From: Gorillibacterium massiliense
GTDB taxonomy: Bacteria; Bacillota; Bacilli; Paenibacillales; NBRC-103111
Reading direction: 5' to 3'
Length of the DNA stretch: 64,000 nt
NCBI RefSeq assembly: GCF_000455485.1
Contig: NZ_CBQR020000025.1
Coordinates: forward strand, 35,130-99,129
This document shows positions 17,382 to 25,202 of the stretch, piece by piece. The stretch's first letter is position 1. Every line of letters begins with the position of its first letter. The notes under the pieces are model-generated. The model ran no database searches and was not told the DNA's origin. It was given only the letters and a program-made list of their open reading frames with translations. Position numbers and translations under genes: made by a program.

Positions 17382-19283
17382 ATGGATAGAGATCGGAAAG
17401 GGATGAGTGGGGTGTCAATCCTCAAAAGAATTGTGAGCAAGTGGTTCTTCCTGTTCACAGTTATTTTGCTGTTAAAGGGAGCATTGGCTTGGTTTGTCGT
17501 GTTTGACAACGGAGCTTCCTACATGACTTTGGTGACGGAGATTCCGTTCTTGTGGATCGTTTTCTGCTTGATTGAGTGGTTTGCGCGGAAACGGAAGCTG
17601 CTTTACTACAATATCGTAAACTTGCTGTTTACTCTGCTTTATTTTACGGTACTTATGTATTACAAATACTACGGCATCATCGTTACCTATCATGCCTTAA
17701 GCCAAGCCGATAAAGTAACGAAGGTAGGAGAAAGCACCTATTCACTCCTTGACCCCTACTATTTGCTTATCTTTGTCGATATCATCATCTTCGCTGCCAT
17801 ACTGGTTTGGGCGCGGATTAAAAAAGATCACCGTCTTCTGCAGGTTAAGCCGCTGCGCAAATCTGTTGTTACATTCCTGTTTGTCCTTTCCATCGTTCTT
17901 TGCTTGTTCAACGTGCTGCCGAACCGTGCCAGCATGAACGAGAATAAGAAAGCCGAAGAGATGGGGATTCTGAATTATGAAGCCTACACCATCTTCAGCG
18001 ACAGCAAAGGCGATGATCCGGTCGTAGAAATGAAGGATATCACCCAGGACGCCATCAATAATCTGAAGGGTGTTCAAAAGGTTGAGAATCCGAAGTATTT
18101 CGGCGCGGCAAAAGGGAAGAATGTCATCATTATTCAGATGGAATCGATGCAGAACTTCCTGATTGGCTTGACCGTTAATGGCCAAGTCATCACTCCGAAT
18201 ATGAATAAACTGGCGGCCGAGAACTTCCATTATAACCGTTTCTACACGATGGTCGGCCAAGGCACCACTTCCGATGCGGAATATGTGGTGAACACATCAC
18301 TGTATGTTCCGAAGCACGAAGCTGCAACGGATCACACCGTGGAAAAGGCACTGCCCAGCTTGCCCAAGCTGATGAGTGCAAACGGTTATACTACGGCCAC
18401 TTTCCATACCAATGCTGTTGAGTTCTGGAACCGATCCGAGTTGTATACAGCCGTCGGTTGGGATAAATTCTATGACCAAACTTTCTTCGGTGATGAAGAT
18501 CATATTGCTTTCGGTGCGTCTGACGAAGTGCTGTATACCAAGACTCTTCCAGAATTGGTGAAAATGGATCAAGAGGATCGTCCATTCTACGCTCAAGTCA
18601 TTTCCATGAGCTCTCACCACCCGTTCCATATCCCGGACAGCAAAGTCCGGATTGAGCTGCCGAAGGAGTTTGACAACACGCTGGTCGGCAATTATATCAA
18701 AGCGCAGAACTATTCGGATTATGCCTTGGGAAAATTCATCGACGATTTGAAATCCTCCGGTCTTTGGGATGACAGCATCGTATTGCTTTACGGCGATCAT
18801 CAAGGCTTGCCGCTCTACTCCTTAGACAAAAACGAAAAACAATTGATGGATGAGATGCTGGGACACGAATACGGCTACACGGATATGTTCAACATTCCGC
18901 TGGTGCTGCACATACCTGGGGTTACTTATCCAGCGGAGCTTGAGCAAACGGGCGGGCAAATCGATATTCTCCCGACGGTTGCAAACCTGGTCGGCGCATC
19001 CCTGGACAATCAAATTCATTTCGGCGAAGACCTGCTGAATCAAAGCACCAACCTGCTGCCGATGCGTCACTTCCTGCCATCTGGATCCTTCCTGTCGGAT
19101 ACGGAATTGTTCTTGCCGGGAATCGACTTTTCTGACGGCTCCCACTATCCGCTGCATGCATCCTCATCTGATACCGGTACCCTGAACCCGGCCAACGAGG
19201 ATGAGTACAACCGGATGCTGAAGTTGTTGAACCTGTCGGACAGCTATGTCAAGCAGCTTCCTGATAAAACCACATCTAAATAA
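17382..19283 (+). CDS. LtaS-type lipoteichoic acid synthase (sulfatase family)
   Basis: The 633-residue membrane enzyme transfers glycerol-phosphate from phosphatidylglycerol to a growing lipoteichoic acid or related polymer outside the cell. Five N-terminal helices (about 18-180) precede an extracellular alkaline-phosphatase/sulfatase domain (about 240-570). The metal ligand Glu254 is in IIIQMESMQNFL. The catalytic Thr is about Thr296 in GQGTTSDAEYVVNTSLYV, and LLYGDHQGLPLY gives the Asp/His metal site. This matches LtaS/YfnI-type synthases; whether it is the main synthase or a primase-like paralogue cannot be told. The ribosome binding site is GAGAGAAGG. It is monocistronic, with a strong terminator shared with the convergent cadC-like gene. 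Confidence 0.88.
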   Translation: MDRDRKGMSGVSILKRIVSKWFFLFTVILLLKGALAWFVVFDNGASYMTLVTEIPFLWIVFCLIEWFARKRKLLYYNIVNLLFTLLYFTVLMYYKYYGIIVTYHALSQADKVTKVGESTYSLLDPYYLLIFVDIIIFAAILVWARIKKDHRLLQVKPLRKSVVTFLFVLSIVLCLFNVLPNRASMNENKKAEEMGILNYEAYTIFSDSKGDDPVVEMKDITQDAINNLKGVQKVENPKYFGAAKGKNVIIIQMESMQNFLIGLTVNGQVITPNMNKLAAENFHYNRFYTMVGQGTTSDAEYVVNTSLYVPKHEAATDHTVEKALPSLPKLMSANGYTTATFHTNAVEFWNRSELYTAVGWDKFYDQTFFGDEDHIAFGASDEVLYTKTLPELVKMDQEDRPFYAQVISMSSHHPFHIPDSKVRIELPKEFDNTLVGNYIKAQNYSDYALGKFIDDLKSSGLWDDSIVLLYGDHQGLPLYSLDKNEKQLMDEMLGHEYGYTDMFNIPLVLHIPGVTYPAELEQTGGQIDILPTVANLVGASLDNQIHFGEDLLNQSTNLLPMRHFLPSGSFLSDTELFLPGIDFSDGSHYPLHASSSDTGTLNPANEDEYNRMLKLLNLSDSYVKQLPDKTTSK

Positions 19284-19295
19284 CCCTAAAAGACC

Positions 19296-19337
19296 AAAAG
19301 AGCCGGCACCCTTCAACCAGGGAGCCGGCTCTTTTTA
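19296..19337. terminator. Bidirectional terminator between the ltaS-like and cadC-like genes
   Basis: The stem AAAAGAGCCGGC / GCCGGCTCTTTT is followed by T residues and preceded by A residues, so it suits both convergent genes. It overlaps the last codon of the minus-strand gene. Confidence 0.85.
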
Positions 19338-19703
19338 CTCGTGCCCAATATGCTGTAGCGTTTGCAGGAAAATTTGCTCGATATGGGCGTCATCCAGGGA
19401 ATAATATACGGTCTTCCCTTGTTTGCGCCTTTTGACGATCCGCATGTTGCGCAAAAACCGCAATTGATGGGAAACTGCGGACTGTCCCATATCCAAGAGT
19501 ACCGTAATATCATGAACACACAGCTCATTGCGCAGCAAGACATCGACGATGCGGATCCGTGTAGGATCGCTGAAAGCCTTGAACCAGTCCGCCATTTGTT
19601 CTGCTGCTTTATCTGCGATCATGCCGGATTTGATTAAGCTTAAATTCGCTTCTGAGCCGGAACAAGTGGAATCGCACTCTTCTGTAGCCTGAATCGGCCG
19701 CAT
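19335..19703 (-). CDS. cadC: ArsR/SmtB-family metal sensor, CadC type
   Basis: The 122-residue repressor would leave DNA when it binds a soft or borderline metal. The HTH covers about 55-95 (CVHDITVLLDMGQSAVSHQLRFLRN). Two metal sites can be seen. The alpha-3N site comprises Cys10 and Cys14 (ECDSTC) with Cys62 in ELCVHD, where His64 replaces the second Cys of classic CadC. The alpha-5 site is DDAHIEQIFLQTLQHIGHE with His107, His118 and His121. Together these indicate Cd/Pb/Zn sensing. An upstream open frame is rejected: CAGGCGG is 8 bases from the ATG at 19703. It is divergent from cadA, with an operator between. His64 is the main departure from the type sequence. Confidence 0.85.
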   Translation of the reverse strand: MRPIQATEECDSTCSGSEANLSLIKSGMIADKAAEQMADWFKAFSDPTRIRIVDVLLRNELCVHDITVLLDMGQSAVSHQLRFLRNMRIVKRRKQGKTVYYSLDDAHIEQIFLQTLQHIGHE

Positions 19704-19782
19704 ATTCATCACCGCCTGAATTAAGAAACTACTTCCATTATACCCAAACTGCTCAAAAAGCGGAATGTTTCGCTTCCAATGA

Positions 19783-19812
19783 TTGACGAAAGGGCGAGCT
19801 GTTGAATATAAT
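19783..19812 (+). promoter_or_regulatory. Sigma-A promoter of cadA
   Basis: TTGACG (19783-19788), an 18-base spacer and TATAAT (19807-19812). The predicted transcription start is about 19819, just before the CadC-type operator. Confidence 0.8.
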
Positions 19813-19826
19813 GGAGTTGTAAGAAC

Positions 19827-19846
19827 ATATGAGTAACTGTTCATAT
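19827..19846 (+). promoter_or_regulatory. CadC/ArsR-family operator in the cadA leader
   Basis: ATATGAGTAACTGTTCATAT is an imperfect palindrome (7 of 10 positions in each half match) with the ATATGA/TCATAT ends typical of ArsR/SmtB operators. It begins about 8 bases after the predicted start of transcription, so bound repressor would block early elongation or RNA polymerase binding. Confidence 0.7.
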
Positions 19847-19877
19847 ATTGAATTGAATCATCGCGAGGTGAAGGTTT

Positions 19878-22100
19878 ATGAGCGTTCCCCAATCCGTAAA
19901 AAAAGAATATCTCCTCGAAGGGCTCGATTGCGCCAATTGCGCTATGAAGATTGAGCAAGGAGTAAAAAAGATTCCCGGTGTTTCCGAATGTTCGGTCAAC
20001 TTCATGACGAAAACATTAATGGTGAAAACGGAGGATCCAACGGCGGATGCCGTCTTTTCGGAAGCGAAGAAAAAAGTGAAGGCATTGGAATCCCATATTC
20101 GCGTGGAAGAGATCATTCCGCGAGGTGCGAGAAGCAGCCACTCTGAACCGGGGGAAGCGGGTAGCCATCATTCGGATCACCACGAGCACGAGCACTCCCA
20201 AGAGCATGACCATGGGCAACAAGGACACAGCCACGAACATGGAGGCGAGGGTGGAGGGCTTCGGGTTAATCTGATCCGGTTGGTTGCCTCTACAGGACTT
20301 ACGGCTGCCGCTATGTTTGCAGGATTTTCTCTATGGATAGAGCTGGGGATTTTCGTGATAGCCTACCTGTTTGCAGGCGGAGACATTTTGCTCCGGGCAG
20401 CAAAAAATATAAGGCATGGCCAAATTTTTGACGAGAATTTCCTCATGGTCGTCGCAACCGTAGGCGCTTTGGCCGTAGGCCAGTATCCGGAAGCGGTAGC
20501 CGTAATGTTGTTTTATCAAGTCGGCGAGATGTTCCAGGATATGGCGGTAAACCGTTCCCGGCGTTCGATCAAATCTCTTCTCAATATACGGCCGGATTAC
20601 GCTAACTTGAAAATCGGCGACGAAACGAAAAAGGTATCGCCGGAAGCTGTACAAGTGGGGGACGTCATTCTTGTGAAGCCTGGGGAGAAGGTGCCGCTGG
20701 ATGGCATCGTTTTGAGCGGATCTTCGCAGGTGGATACGTCCGCCTTGACCGGCGAGTCGATGCCCCGAGAAGTGGAGGCAGGAGGAGAAGTGCTTGGCGG
20801 CTTTGTAAATAAAAACGGGCTGTTGACGGTGCAAGTGTCGAAACCCTTTGGTGAATCGACCGTCGCCAAGATTCTCGATCTAGTGCAAAACGCCAGCAGC
20901 AAAAAAGCGCAAACCGAAAATTTCATCACCCGATTCGCTCGCTATTATACGCCTTCCGTCGTCATCGCTGCTGTTCTTTTGGCCGTCATCCCGCCTCTCG
21001 TCGTACCGGATGCTGCCTTTTCCGATTGGGTATACCGGGCGCTAACTTTTCTGGTTATTTCTTGCCCATGCGCATTGGTGATCTCCATACCTTTAGGTTT
21101 TTTCGGAGGCATTGGCGCCGCATCGAGAGCCGGGATCCTGGTAAAAGGCAGTAACTATTTGGAAGCCTTGAACGATGTCAAATATGTCGTATTCGATAAA
21201 ACGGGCACCTTGACCAAGGGAACGTTTCGGGTGACCGCCGTTCACCCGGCAAGTGATTTCACAAGAGAAGATTTGATGCGATACGCTGCCCATGCTGAGT
21301 TTCACTCCAGCCATCCGATCGCCGAATCCATTCGCGCAGCGTATAACGGGGAGTGGAAAGTCGGAGACTTGACCGATTACGATGAACAATTCGGTTACGG
21401 CATTCAGGTTTCATTCGAAGGGAAAAAGGTGCTGGCAGGCAACAGCCGTTTGATGCAGCGGGAGGGAATCCACTGTGTTGAGTCAGAAGCGGTAGGAACC
21501 GTTGTCTACCTTGCCGTCGATGGCACCTTCGCCGGATCGATTGATATCTCAGATGAAATCAAGGAAGACTCAGTGGAAGCGATCCGTAAGCTGAAAAGGT
21601 TGGGAATCAAGAAAACCATCATGCTTACTGGAGATGCTGCAAAAGTCGGGAACGCAGTAGGCGCTGAGCTTGGAATGGATGAGGTTCATGCGGAACTGCT
21701 TCCGGAGGGGAAAGTGGAGCGGATTGAAGAATGGGATCGAAAAAAATCCCGGAAGGAAAAAATCGCTTTTGTCGGTGACGGGATTAACGATACCCCGGTG
21801 CTTGCCCGGGCGGATATCGGCATAGCAATGGGTGGCCTCGGCTCAGACGCCGCAATCGAGGCGGCAGATATTGTCATCATGACCGATGAGCCGTCACGTT
21901 TGCCTACAGCAATTCAAATTGCCAAAAGAACACGGCGGATTGTCTGGCAAAATATTATCTTTGCTCTCGGCGTCAAAGGATTTTTCTTGCTCCTTTCGGC
22001 TCTTGGCTTTGCGACCATGTGGGAGGCTGTTTTCTCTGACGTAGGCGTCACCGTTTTGGCGGTTTTGAATGCCATGCGTATATTGCGCAGGAATGAGTAG
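19878..22100 (+). CDS. cadA: P1B-type heavy-metal ATPase (Cd/Zn/Pb efflux)
   Basis: The 740-residue ATP-driven exporter has an N-terminal HMA domain with Cys18-Ala-Asn-Cys21 in EGLDCANCAMKIEQG. A His-rich linker at about 88-125 (HHSDHHEHEHSQEHDHGQQG and onward) probably buffers metal. The P-type core follows: actuator TGESMPREVE, membrane metal site SCPCALVISIP (about residues 394-396), phosphorylation site DKTGTLTKG (about 440) and hinge GDGINDTPVLARADIG. CPC with the CadA-like core indicates Zn2+/Cd2+/Pb2+ rather than Cu+. GAGGTGAAGG sits before the ATG. It is controlled by the divergent cadC through the palindrome in its leader. The downstream permease pair is separated by a terminator. 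Confidence 0.93.
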   Translation: MSVPQSVKKEYLLEGLDCANCAMKIEQGVKKIPGVSECSVNFMTKTLMVKTEDPTADAVFSEAKKKVKALESHIRVEEIIPRGARSSHSEPGEAGSHHSDHHEHEHSQEHDHGQQGHSHEHGGEGGGLRVNLIRLVASTGLTAAAMFAGFSLWIELGIFVIAYLFAGGDILLRAAKNIRHGQIFDENFLMVVATVGALAVGQYPEAVAVMLFYQVGEMFQDMAVNRSRRSIKSLLNIRPDYANLKIGDETKKVSPEAVQVGDVILVKPGEKVPLDGIVLSGSSQVDTSALTGESMPREVEAGGEVLGGFVNKNGLLTVQVSKPFGESTVAKILDLVQNASSKKAQTENFITRFARYYTPSVVIAAVLLAVIPPLVVPDAAFSDWVYRALTFLVISCPCALVISIPLGFFGGIGAASRAGILVKGSNYLEALNDVKYVVFDKTGTLTKGTFRVTAVHPASDFTREDLMRYAAHAEFHSSHPIAESIRAAYNGEWKVGDLTDYDEQFGYGIQVSFEGKKVLAGNSRLMQREGIHCVESEAVGTVVYLAVDGTFAGSIDISDEIKEDSVEAIRKLKRLGIKKTIMLTGDAAKVGNAVGAELGMDEVHAELLPEGKVERIEEWDRKKSRKEKIAFVGDGINDTPVLARADIGIAMGGLGSDAAIEAADIVIMTDEPSRLPTAIQIAKRTRRIVWQNIIFALGVKGFFLLLSALGFATMWEAVFSDVGVTVLAVLNAMRILRRNE

Positions 22101-22121
22101 GGTGATAGACTAATATCATAT

Positions 22122-22157
22122 AAATGTCCAGTCTTTTGCGGATTGGACATTTTTTGT
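22122..22157 (+). terminator. Rho-independent terminator after cadA
   Basis: The stem AATGTCCA / TGGACATT is extended by GTC/GGA pairing and followed by TTTTTT. An ATG inside it opens the frame of the next gene but is not the real start. Confidence 0.8.
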
Positions 22158-22195
22158 TTCTGTTTTCCTACTCTCGAATCTCGGAGGCCGGTCGT

Positions 22196-23113
22196 GTGAA
22201 GACGTTTCTGCAGTTGAACACTATTTTTCTCAGTATGGTCATGGAGGCCATCCCATTTGTTTTGGTTGGCGTAGTGATCGCCGGCGTCATCCAAATGTTT
22301 ATTACGGAGCGATGGATCGCCCGCATTATGCCTAAAAACCGTGTCGCCGCGACGGTGTTGGGCTGCAGCGTTGGTGTCTTATTCCCCTCTTGCGAGTGCG
22401 GCATTGTTCCGATTACCCGCAGGCTGCTGAACAAGGGAGTTCCCCTACACGCAGGGATCGCCTTTATGCTTACAGGTCCGATCATTAATCCCATCGTCCT
22501 TTTTGCTACGTATATCGCTTTCGGCAACGATTGGCGGATGGTCGGCATTCGCTCATTCATGTCCATCGGCGTCGCCTTTTGTACGGCGTTGGTGCTGAGT
22601 TTTGTTTATCCCGAGCCACCCTTTCGGGTTCAGGAGAGTACGGCCCGGTTGGAAGCTGCTGCAACAGCGGAGACGATGCCTCAACCGCAACTCAGACGCT
22701 CTGTTGCATCTCAAATCAGCGGTGTCTTAAGCCATGCTGTAGAGGAGTTCTTTTCTGTAGGGAAATATCTGGTTATAGGTGCTTTCATAGCTGCATCCAT
22801 GCAGACATTCATTCCAACCGCTACTTTACTGAAGCTGGGCGGAAGCCCGCTCACTGCTTCGCTGGTCATGATTGTGCTTGCTTTTACCATGTCCCTGTGC
22901 TCGGAGGCTGACGCGTTTATCGCTTCTTCCTTCCGCAGCACGTTCACAACTGGGGCGCTGTCGGCTTTTCTCGTCTTTGGTCCGATGATCGATATTAAAA
23001 ATACATTGATGCTACTGGGGACATTCCGCGGCAAGTTCGTTGCCTTGCTCATCGCGCTGGTTACCATCTTCACGCTGCTCGGAGCTTCCATTGTCGGGAG
23101 GTTGTTCGGATGA
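22196..23113 (+). CDS. DUF318/UPF0718 permease (YcgR/YraQ-like)
   Basis: The 305-residue membrane protein has eight or so helices. The family hallmark is FPSCECGIVPITRRLLNKGVP near residue 65, with conserved Cys residues in the pore region, repeated in the second half as SLCSEADAFIA. These permeases are often beside metal genes or thioredoxin-like proteins, but their substrate is not settled. GTG start, with CGGAGG 8 bases upstream; the longer frame starting inside the cadA terminator is rejected. Its stop overlaps the next start (ATGA), so the two are translationally coupled. No metal-regulator box was recognised upstream. Confidence 0.8.
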   Translation: MKTFLQLNTIFLSMVMEAIPFVLVGVVIAGVIQMFITERWIARIMPKNRVAATVLGCSVGVLFPSCECGIVPITRRLLNKGVPLHAGIAFMLTGPIINPIVLFATYIAFGNDWRMVGIRSFMSIGVAFCTALVLSFVYPEPPFRVQESTARLEAAATAETMPQPQLRRSVASQISGVLSHAVEEFFSVGKYLVIGAFIAASMQTFIPTATLLKLGGSPLTASLVMIVLAFTMSLCSEADAFIASSFRSTFTTGALSAFLVFGPMIDIKNTLMLLGTFRGKFVALLIALVTIFTLLGASIVGRLFG

Positions 23114-24075
23114 TCCGCTTCATGATTTTGACGGGCTATGTGCTGCTGTTTTCCTATTTGCAGACAAGCGGTAATTTGAATAAGTACATCAACACTAAAT
23201 ACTCGTATTTGACGGTCATCGCCATCGTGTTCTTATCCATTCTTTGCTTGGTGGAATTCATGAAAGCATACCGCAAGGAAGTGGCGCTGGAAAAAGCGAA
23301 AAAAATGCGGCAGGAGATGAGCCTCGCCCATGAGCATGATCACAAACATTCGCACGAGCATGGCCACGAACACCACCATGACCATGACCACCATGGGCAT
23401 TCCCATGATCACGCCGGTCACGAAGATCATGACCATTTTGGTCATGACCACTCCCATGGCAATGAAAAGCGCTGGCAACGAGTGATCGTATACGTGATCC
23501 TGCTGGTACCCGTTGCGACCGGGCTTTTCTTTCCGGTGCAAACCCTCGATTCCAGCTTTGTCAAAGCCAAGGGCTTTTCATTTCCGACGTTTGTCGGTAC
23601 GGAGGATCCCGGAAACCATCAGTTTCTCAAGCCGGATACCAGTGTTTTTTACGGAAAAGAGAATTATTCCAAGGTTCAAAAAAAGGAGCTGGCGGAGTTT
23701 ATCGACCGGGATAATATCCAATTGAATGACAAGGATTATTTAAAAGGGATGGAAGTCATCTATAACTTCCCTGGAGAATTCATGGACAAGACTATCGGAT
23801 TCGACGGCTTTGCATACAAGGGCGAGCAGGTGGACGGAAACCATTATTTTATTTTCCGCTTCGGATTTATCCATTGTGTTGCAGACTCGGGTGTCTTCGG
23901 CATGCTTGTGGATTTCCCGGCCAATCTCAACCTGGAAAACGATCAATGGATTCACGTCTCCGGCAAGCTGACCTGGGAGATGTATCAGCCTTTCAAGCAG
24001 ACGATTCCTGTGCTCGAAGTGAAAGATTGGAACCGGATTGAGACACCGGAAGACCCCTACGTTGACCGCCAGTAA
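23110..24075 (+). CDS. His-rich TIGR03943-like partner of the DUF318 permease (YcgQ-like)
   Basis: The 321-residue protein has two N-terminal helices (about 3-22 and 32-52), an exceptionally His/Asp-rich stretch (about 72-118, with repeated His-Asp-His and His-Glu-His), a third helix (VIVYVILLVPVATGLFF) and a soluble C-terminal domain of about 170 residues that probably faces outward (IYNFPGEFMDKTIGFDGFAYKG, then FIHCVADSGVFGMLVDFP). This is the TIGR03943 layout, always found with a DUF318 permease, as here with a 4-base overlap. The His-rich stretch suggests binding of Zn2+, Cd2+ or Ni2+ and resembles the linker of the CadA-like protein just upstream. The function is not proven. Confidence 0.75.
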   Translation: MIRFMILTGYVLLFSYLQTSGNLNKYINTKYSYLTVIAIVFLSILCLVEFMKAYRKEVALEKAKKMRQEMSLAHEHDHKHSHEHGHEHHHDHDHHGHSHDHAGHEDHDHFGHDHSHGNEKRWQRVIVYVILLVPVATGLFFPVQTLDSSFVKAKGFSFPTFVGTEDPGNHQFLKPDTSVFYGKENYSKVQKKELAEFIDRDNIQLNDKDYLKGMEVIYNFPGEFMDKTIGFDGFAYKGEQVDGNHYFIFRFGFIHCVADSGVFGMLVDFPANLNLENDQWIHVSGKLTWEMYQPFKQTIPVLEVKDWNRIETPEDPYVDRQ

Positions 24076-24188
24076 CGACAAAAATGGATCAATCGTTCCA
24101 CAATAGCTAAAAAATGTTAAGGCATAATTTGCTAAAATGGATTACAATACCAGTATGACATTTGACCGAGGGGAAATAGGAGCGATTA

Positions 24189-24533
24189 TTGCACATGGCT
24201 GAACTGTCAAAATGGCTGGAAAATGTAGACTTTTCAAAACCTTTTAGCGGAAAGGATGCTGAGTGGATTCACAAGGAATTGAAATCAACGCTGCCTGCTG
24301 ATTATCTCGAACTAATTTCAAGCCTGATAACGAAAGACGAAGGAGCCCGGCAGGGTTGCCTTGCCTTATGGTTGTGCAACATGCTGTCAAGTCATTTTGA
24401 AGACCTGATCGGAGCTGAATGTGCGCCATGTCTCGTTATATATAACTCGGACGGTCCTATGGATTTGTATTCCATGGAATCACGAACTGATGGGGTTGCG
24501 GTTGTCAGAACACCCCTGATCCAAAATCATTAA
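24189..24533 (+). CDS. Small soluble hypothetical protein
   Basis: I do not recognise this 114-residue protein with confidence. It is soluble and has mixed alpha/beta content; the stretch LKSTLPADYLELISSLITKDEGA recalls the start of SMI1/KNR4 (SUKH) domains, where L-P-x-x-Y-x-x-L is conserved, but the rest is too short to be sure. Two Cys pairs lie near LWLCNML and GAECAPCLV. TTG 24189 is preferred because AGGAG is 6 bases upstream; ATG 24195 would be 12 bases away. It lies immediately upstream of the mhqR-like promoter. Confidence 0.5.
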   Translation: MHMAELSKWLENVDFSKPFSGKDAEWIHKELKSTLPADYLELISSLITKDEGARQGCLALWLCNMLSSHFEDLIGAECAPCLVIYNSDGPMDLYSMESRTDGVAVVRTPLIQNH

Positions 24534-24543
24534 AGAAGGGGAG

Positions 24544-24572
24544 TTGACAAATCCTCCTCTGTGTATTATTTT
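24544..24572 (+). promoter_or_regulatory. Promoter of the mhqR-like gene
   Basis: A perfect TTGACA (24544-24549), 17-base spacer and TATTTT (24567-24572). The -10 lies inside the palindrome 24565-24586, which suggests autorepression. Confidence 0.7.
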
Positions 24573-24586
24573 AAATTTAAGATAAT
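24565..24586 (+). promoter_or_regulatory. Palindromic operator over the mhqR-like promoter
   Basis: A 22-base palindrome with one mismatched pair, centred on AAATTT; the right arm reads TTTAAGATAAT. The half-site TTAAGAT is shared with the second palindrome upstream of the dioxygenase gene, and the TATCTtaA...AGATA outline resembles the B. subtilis MhqR box. Confidence 0.6.
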
Positions 24587-24620
24587 TGATTTTAAAACAG
24601 TTGACGAGGAGGTGAAGGAG

Positions 24621-25070
24621 ATGACAGATAATCGGGAACAAGGCGAAGAGCTTTCCTTGCATTTGTTGGTCGTGCTGTCCAAAGCGTATAAAACCATTAT
24701 GGACCGGGCAGTCAAGGATATGAAGCGACACGGCTTGTCACCCTCCGAGTTTACCATGCTGGAAGTGTTGTATAACAAAGGCAGAATCCCCTTGCAGCAG
24801 ATCGGAGAAAAGGTTCTGGTAACAAGCGGCAGTGTAACCTACAACATCGACAAGCTGGAGAAGAAGGGTTATCTGAAACGAGTCCCTTGCGAAGACGACC
24901 GTCGGGTTATTTATGCGGAGATCACCTCTGAAGGTAGAGTTTGGTTTGACCGGGTTTTTCCCCAGCATGCGGAAGTCATTCATGCATCAATGGGGGCTTT
25001 GGCGGATGAGGAGAAGACAGCCTTAATTGAGGGGCTTAAGAAATTGGGCAAGGGAGCCGCGGCTCAATAG
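24621..25070 (+). CDS. mhqR: MarR-family repressor, MhqR-like
   Basis: The 149-residue winged-helix MarR protein closely follows the B. subtilis MhqR pattern: SLHLLVVLSKAYK at the start, GLSPSEFTMLEVLYNKGRIPLQQIG, the recognition region VTSGSVTYNIDKLEKKGYL and the wing CEDDRRVIYAEIT. MhqR represses genes for dealing with methylhydroquinone, catechol and other quinone-like electrophiles. The match is strengthened by the next two genes, a ring-cleaving dioxygenase and an MhqD-like hydrolase. GGAGGTGAAGGAG before the ATG at 24621 overrides a longer open frame. It is probably autoregulated via the palindrome over its -10. Confidence 0.85.
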   Translation: MTDNREQGEELSLHLLVVLSKAYKTIMDRAVKDMKRHGLSPSEFTMLEVLYNKGRIPLQQIGEKVLVTSGSVTYNIDKLEKKGYLKRVPCEDDRRVIYAEITSEGRVWFDRVFPQHAEVIHASMGALADEEKTALIEGLKKLGKGAAAQ

Positions 25071-25084
25071 ATTTTCTTCCGGCC

Positions 25085-25106
25085 AATATCTTAATATTAA
25101 GACATT
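25085..25106 (+). promoter_or_regulatory. Palindromic operator upstream of the dioxygenase gene
   Basis: A 22-base palindrome with one mismatched pair; its core TCTTAATATTAAGA (25089-25102) is perfect. It shares the TATCTTAA / TTAAGA half-site with the element over the mhqR-like promoter. It lies about 100 bases before the gene. A possible -10 (TAAAAT, 25107-25112) is directly downstream, but the -35 is poor. Confidence 0.6.
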
Positions 25107-25202
25107 TAAAATAAAGATAGTAGTTAGGCAAGTCATTTTGCGATTTGTTCATTTTTAAAATATGAGGAAAACTAAATGAACTTAAAAAAGGAGAGAATTC
25201 AA

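Noticed and set aside
22124-22195. Upstream extension of the DUF318 permease frame
   Set aside because: The ATG lies inside the cadA terminator hairpin; GTG 22196 has a proper ribosome binding site.
23320-23465. Short CAT/CAC-rich tandem sequence as a DNA repeat
   Set aside because: It is the codon pattern of the His/Asp-rich region of the TIGR03943-like protein, not an independent repeat.
24561-24620. Upstream extension of the mhqR-like reading frame
   Set aside because: It would start inside the promoter/operator palindrome; the ATG at 24621 has a strong ribosome binding site.
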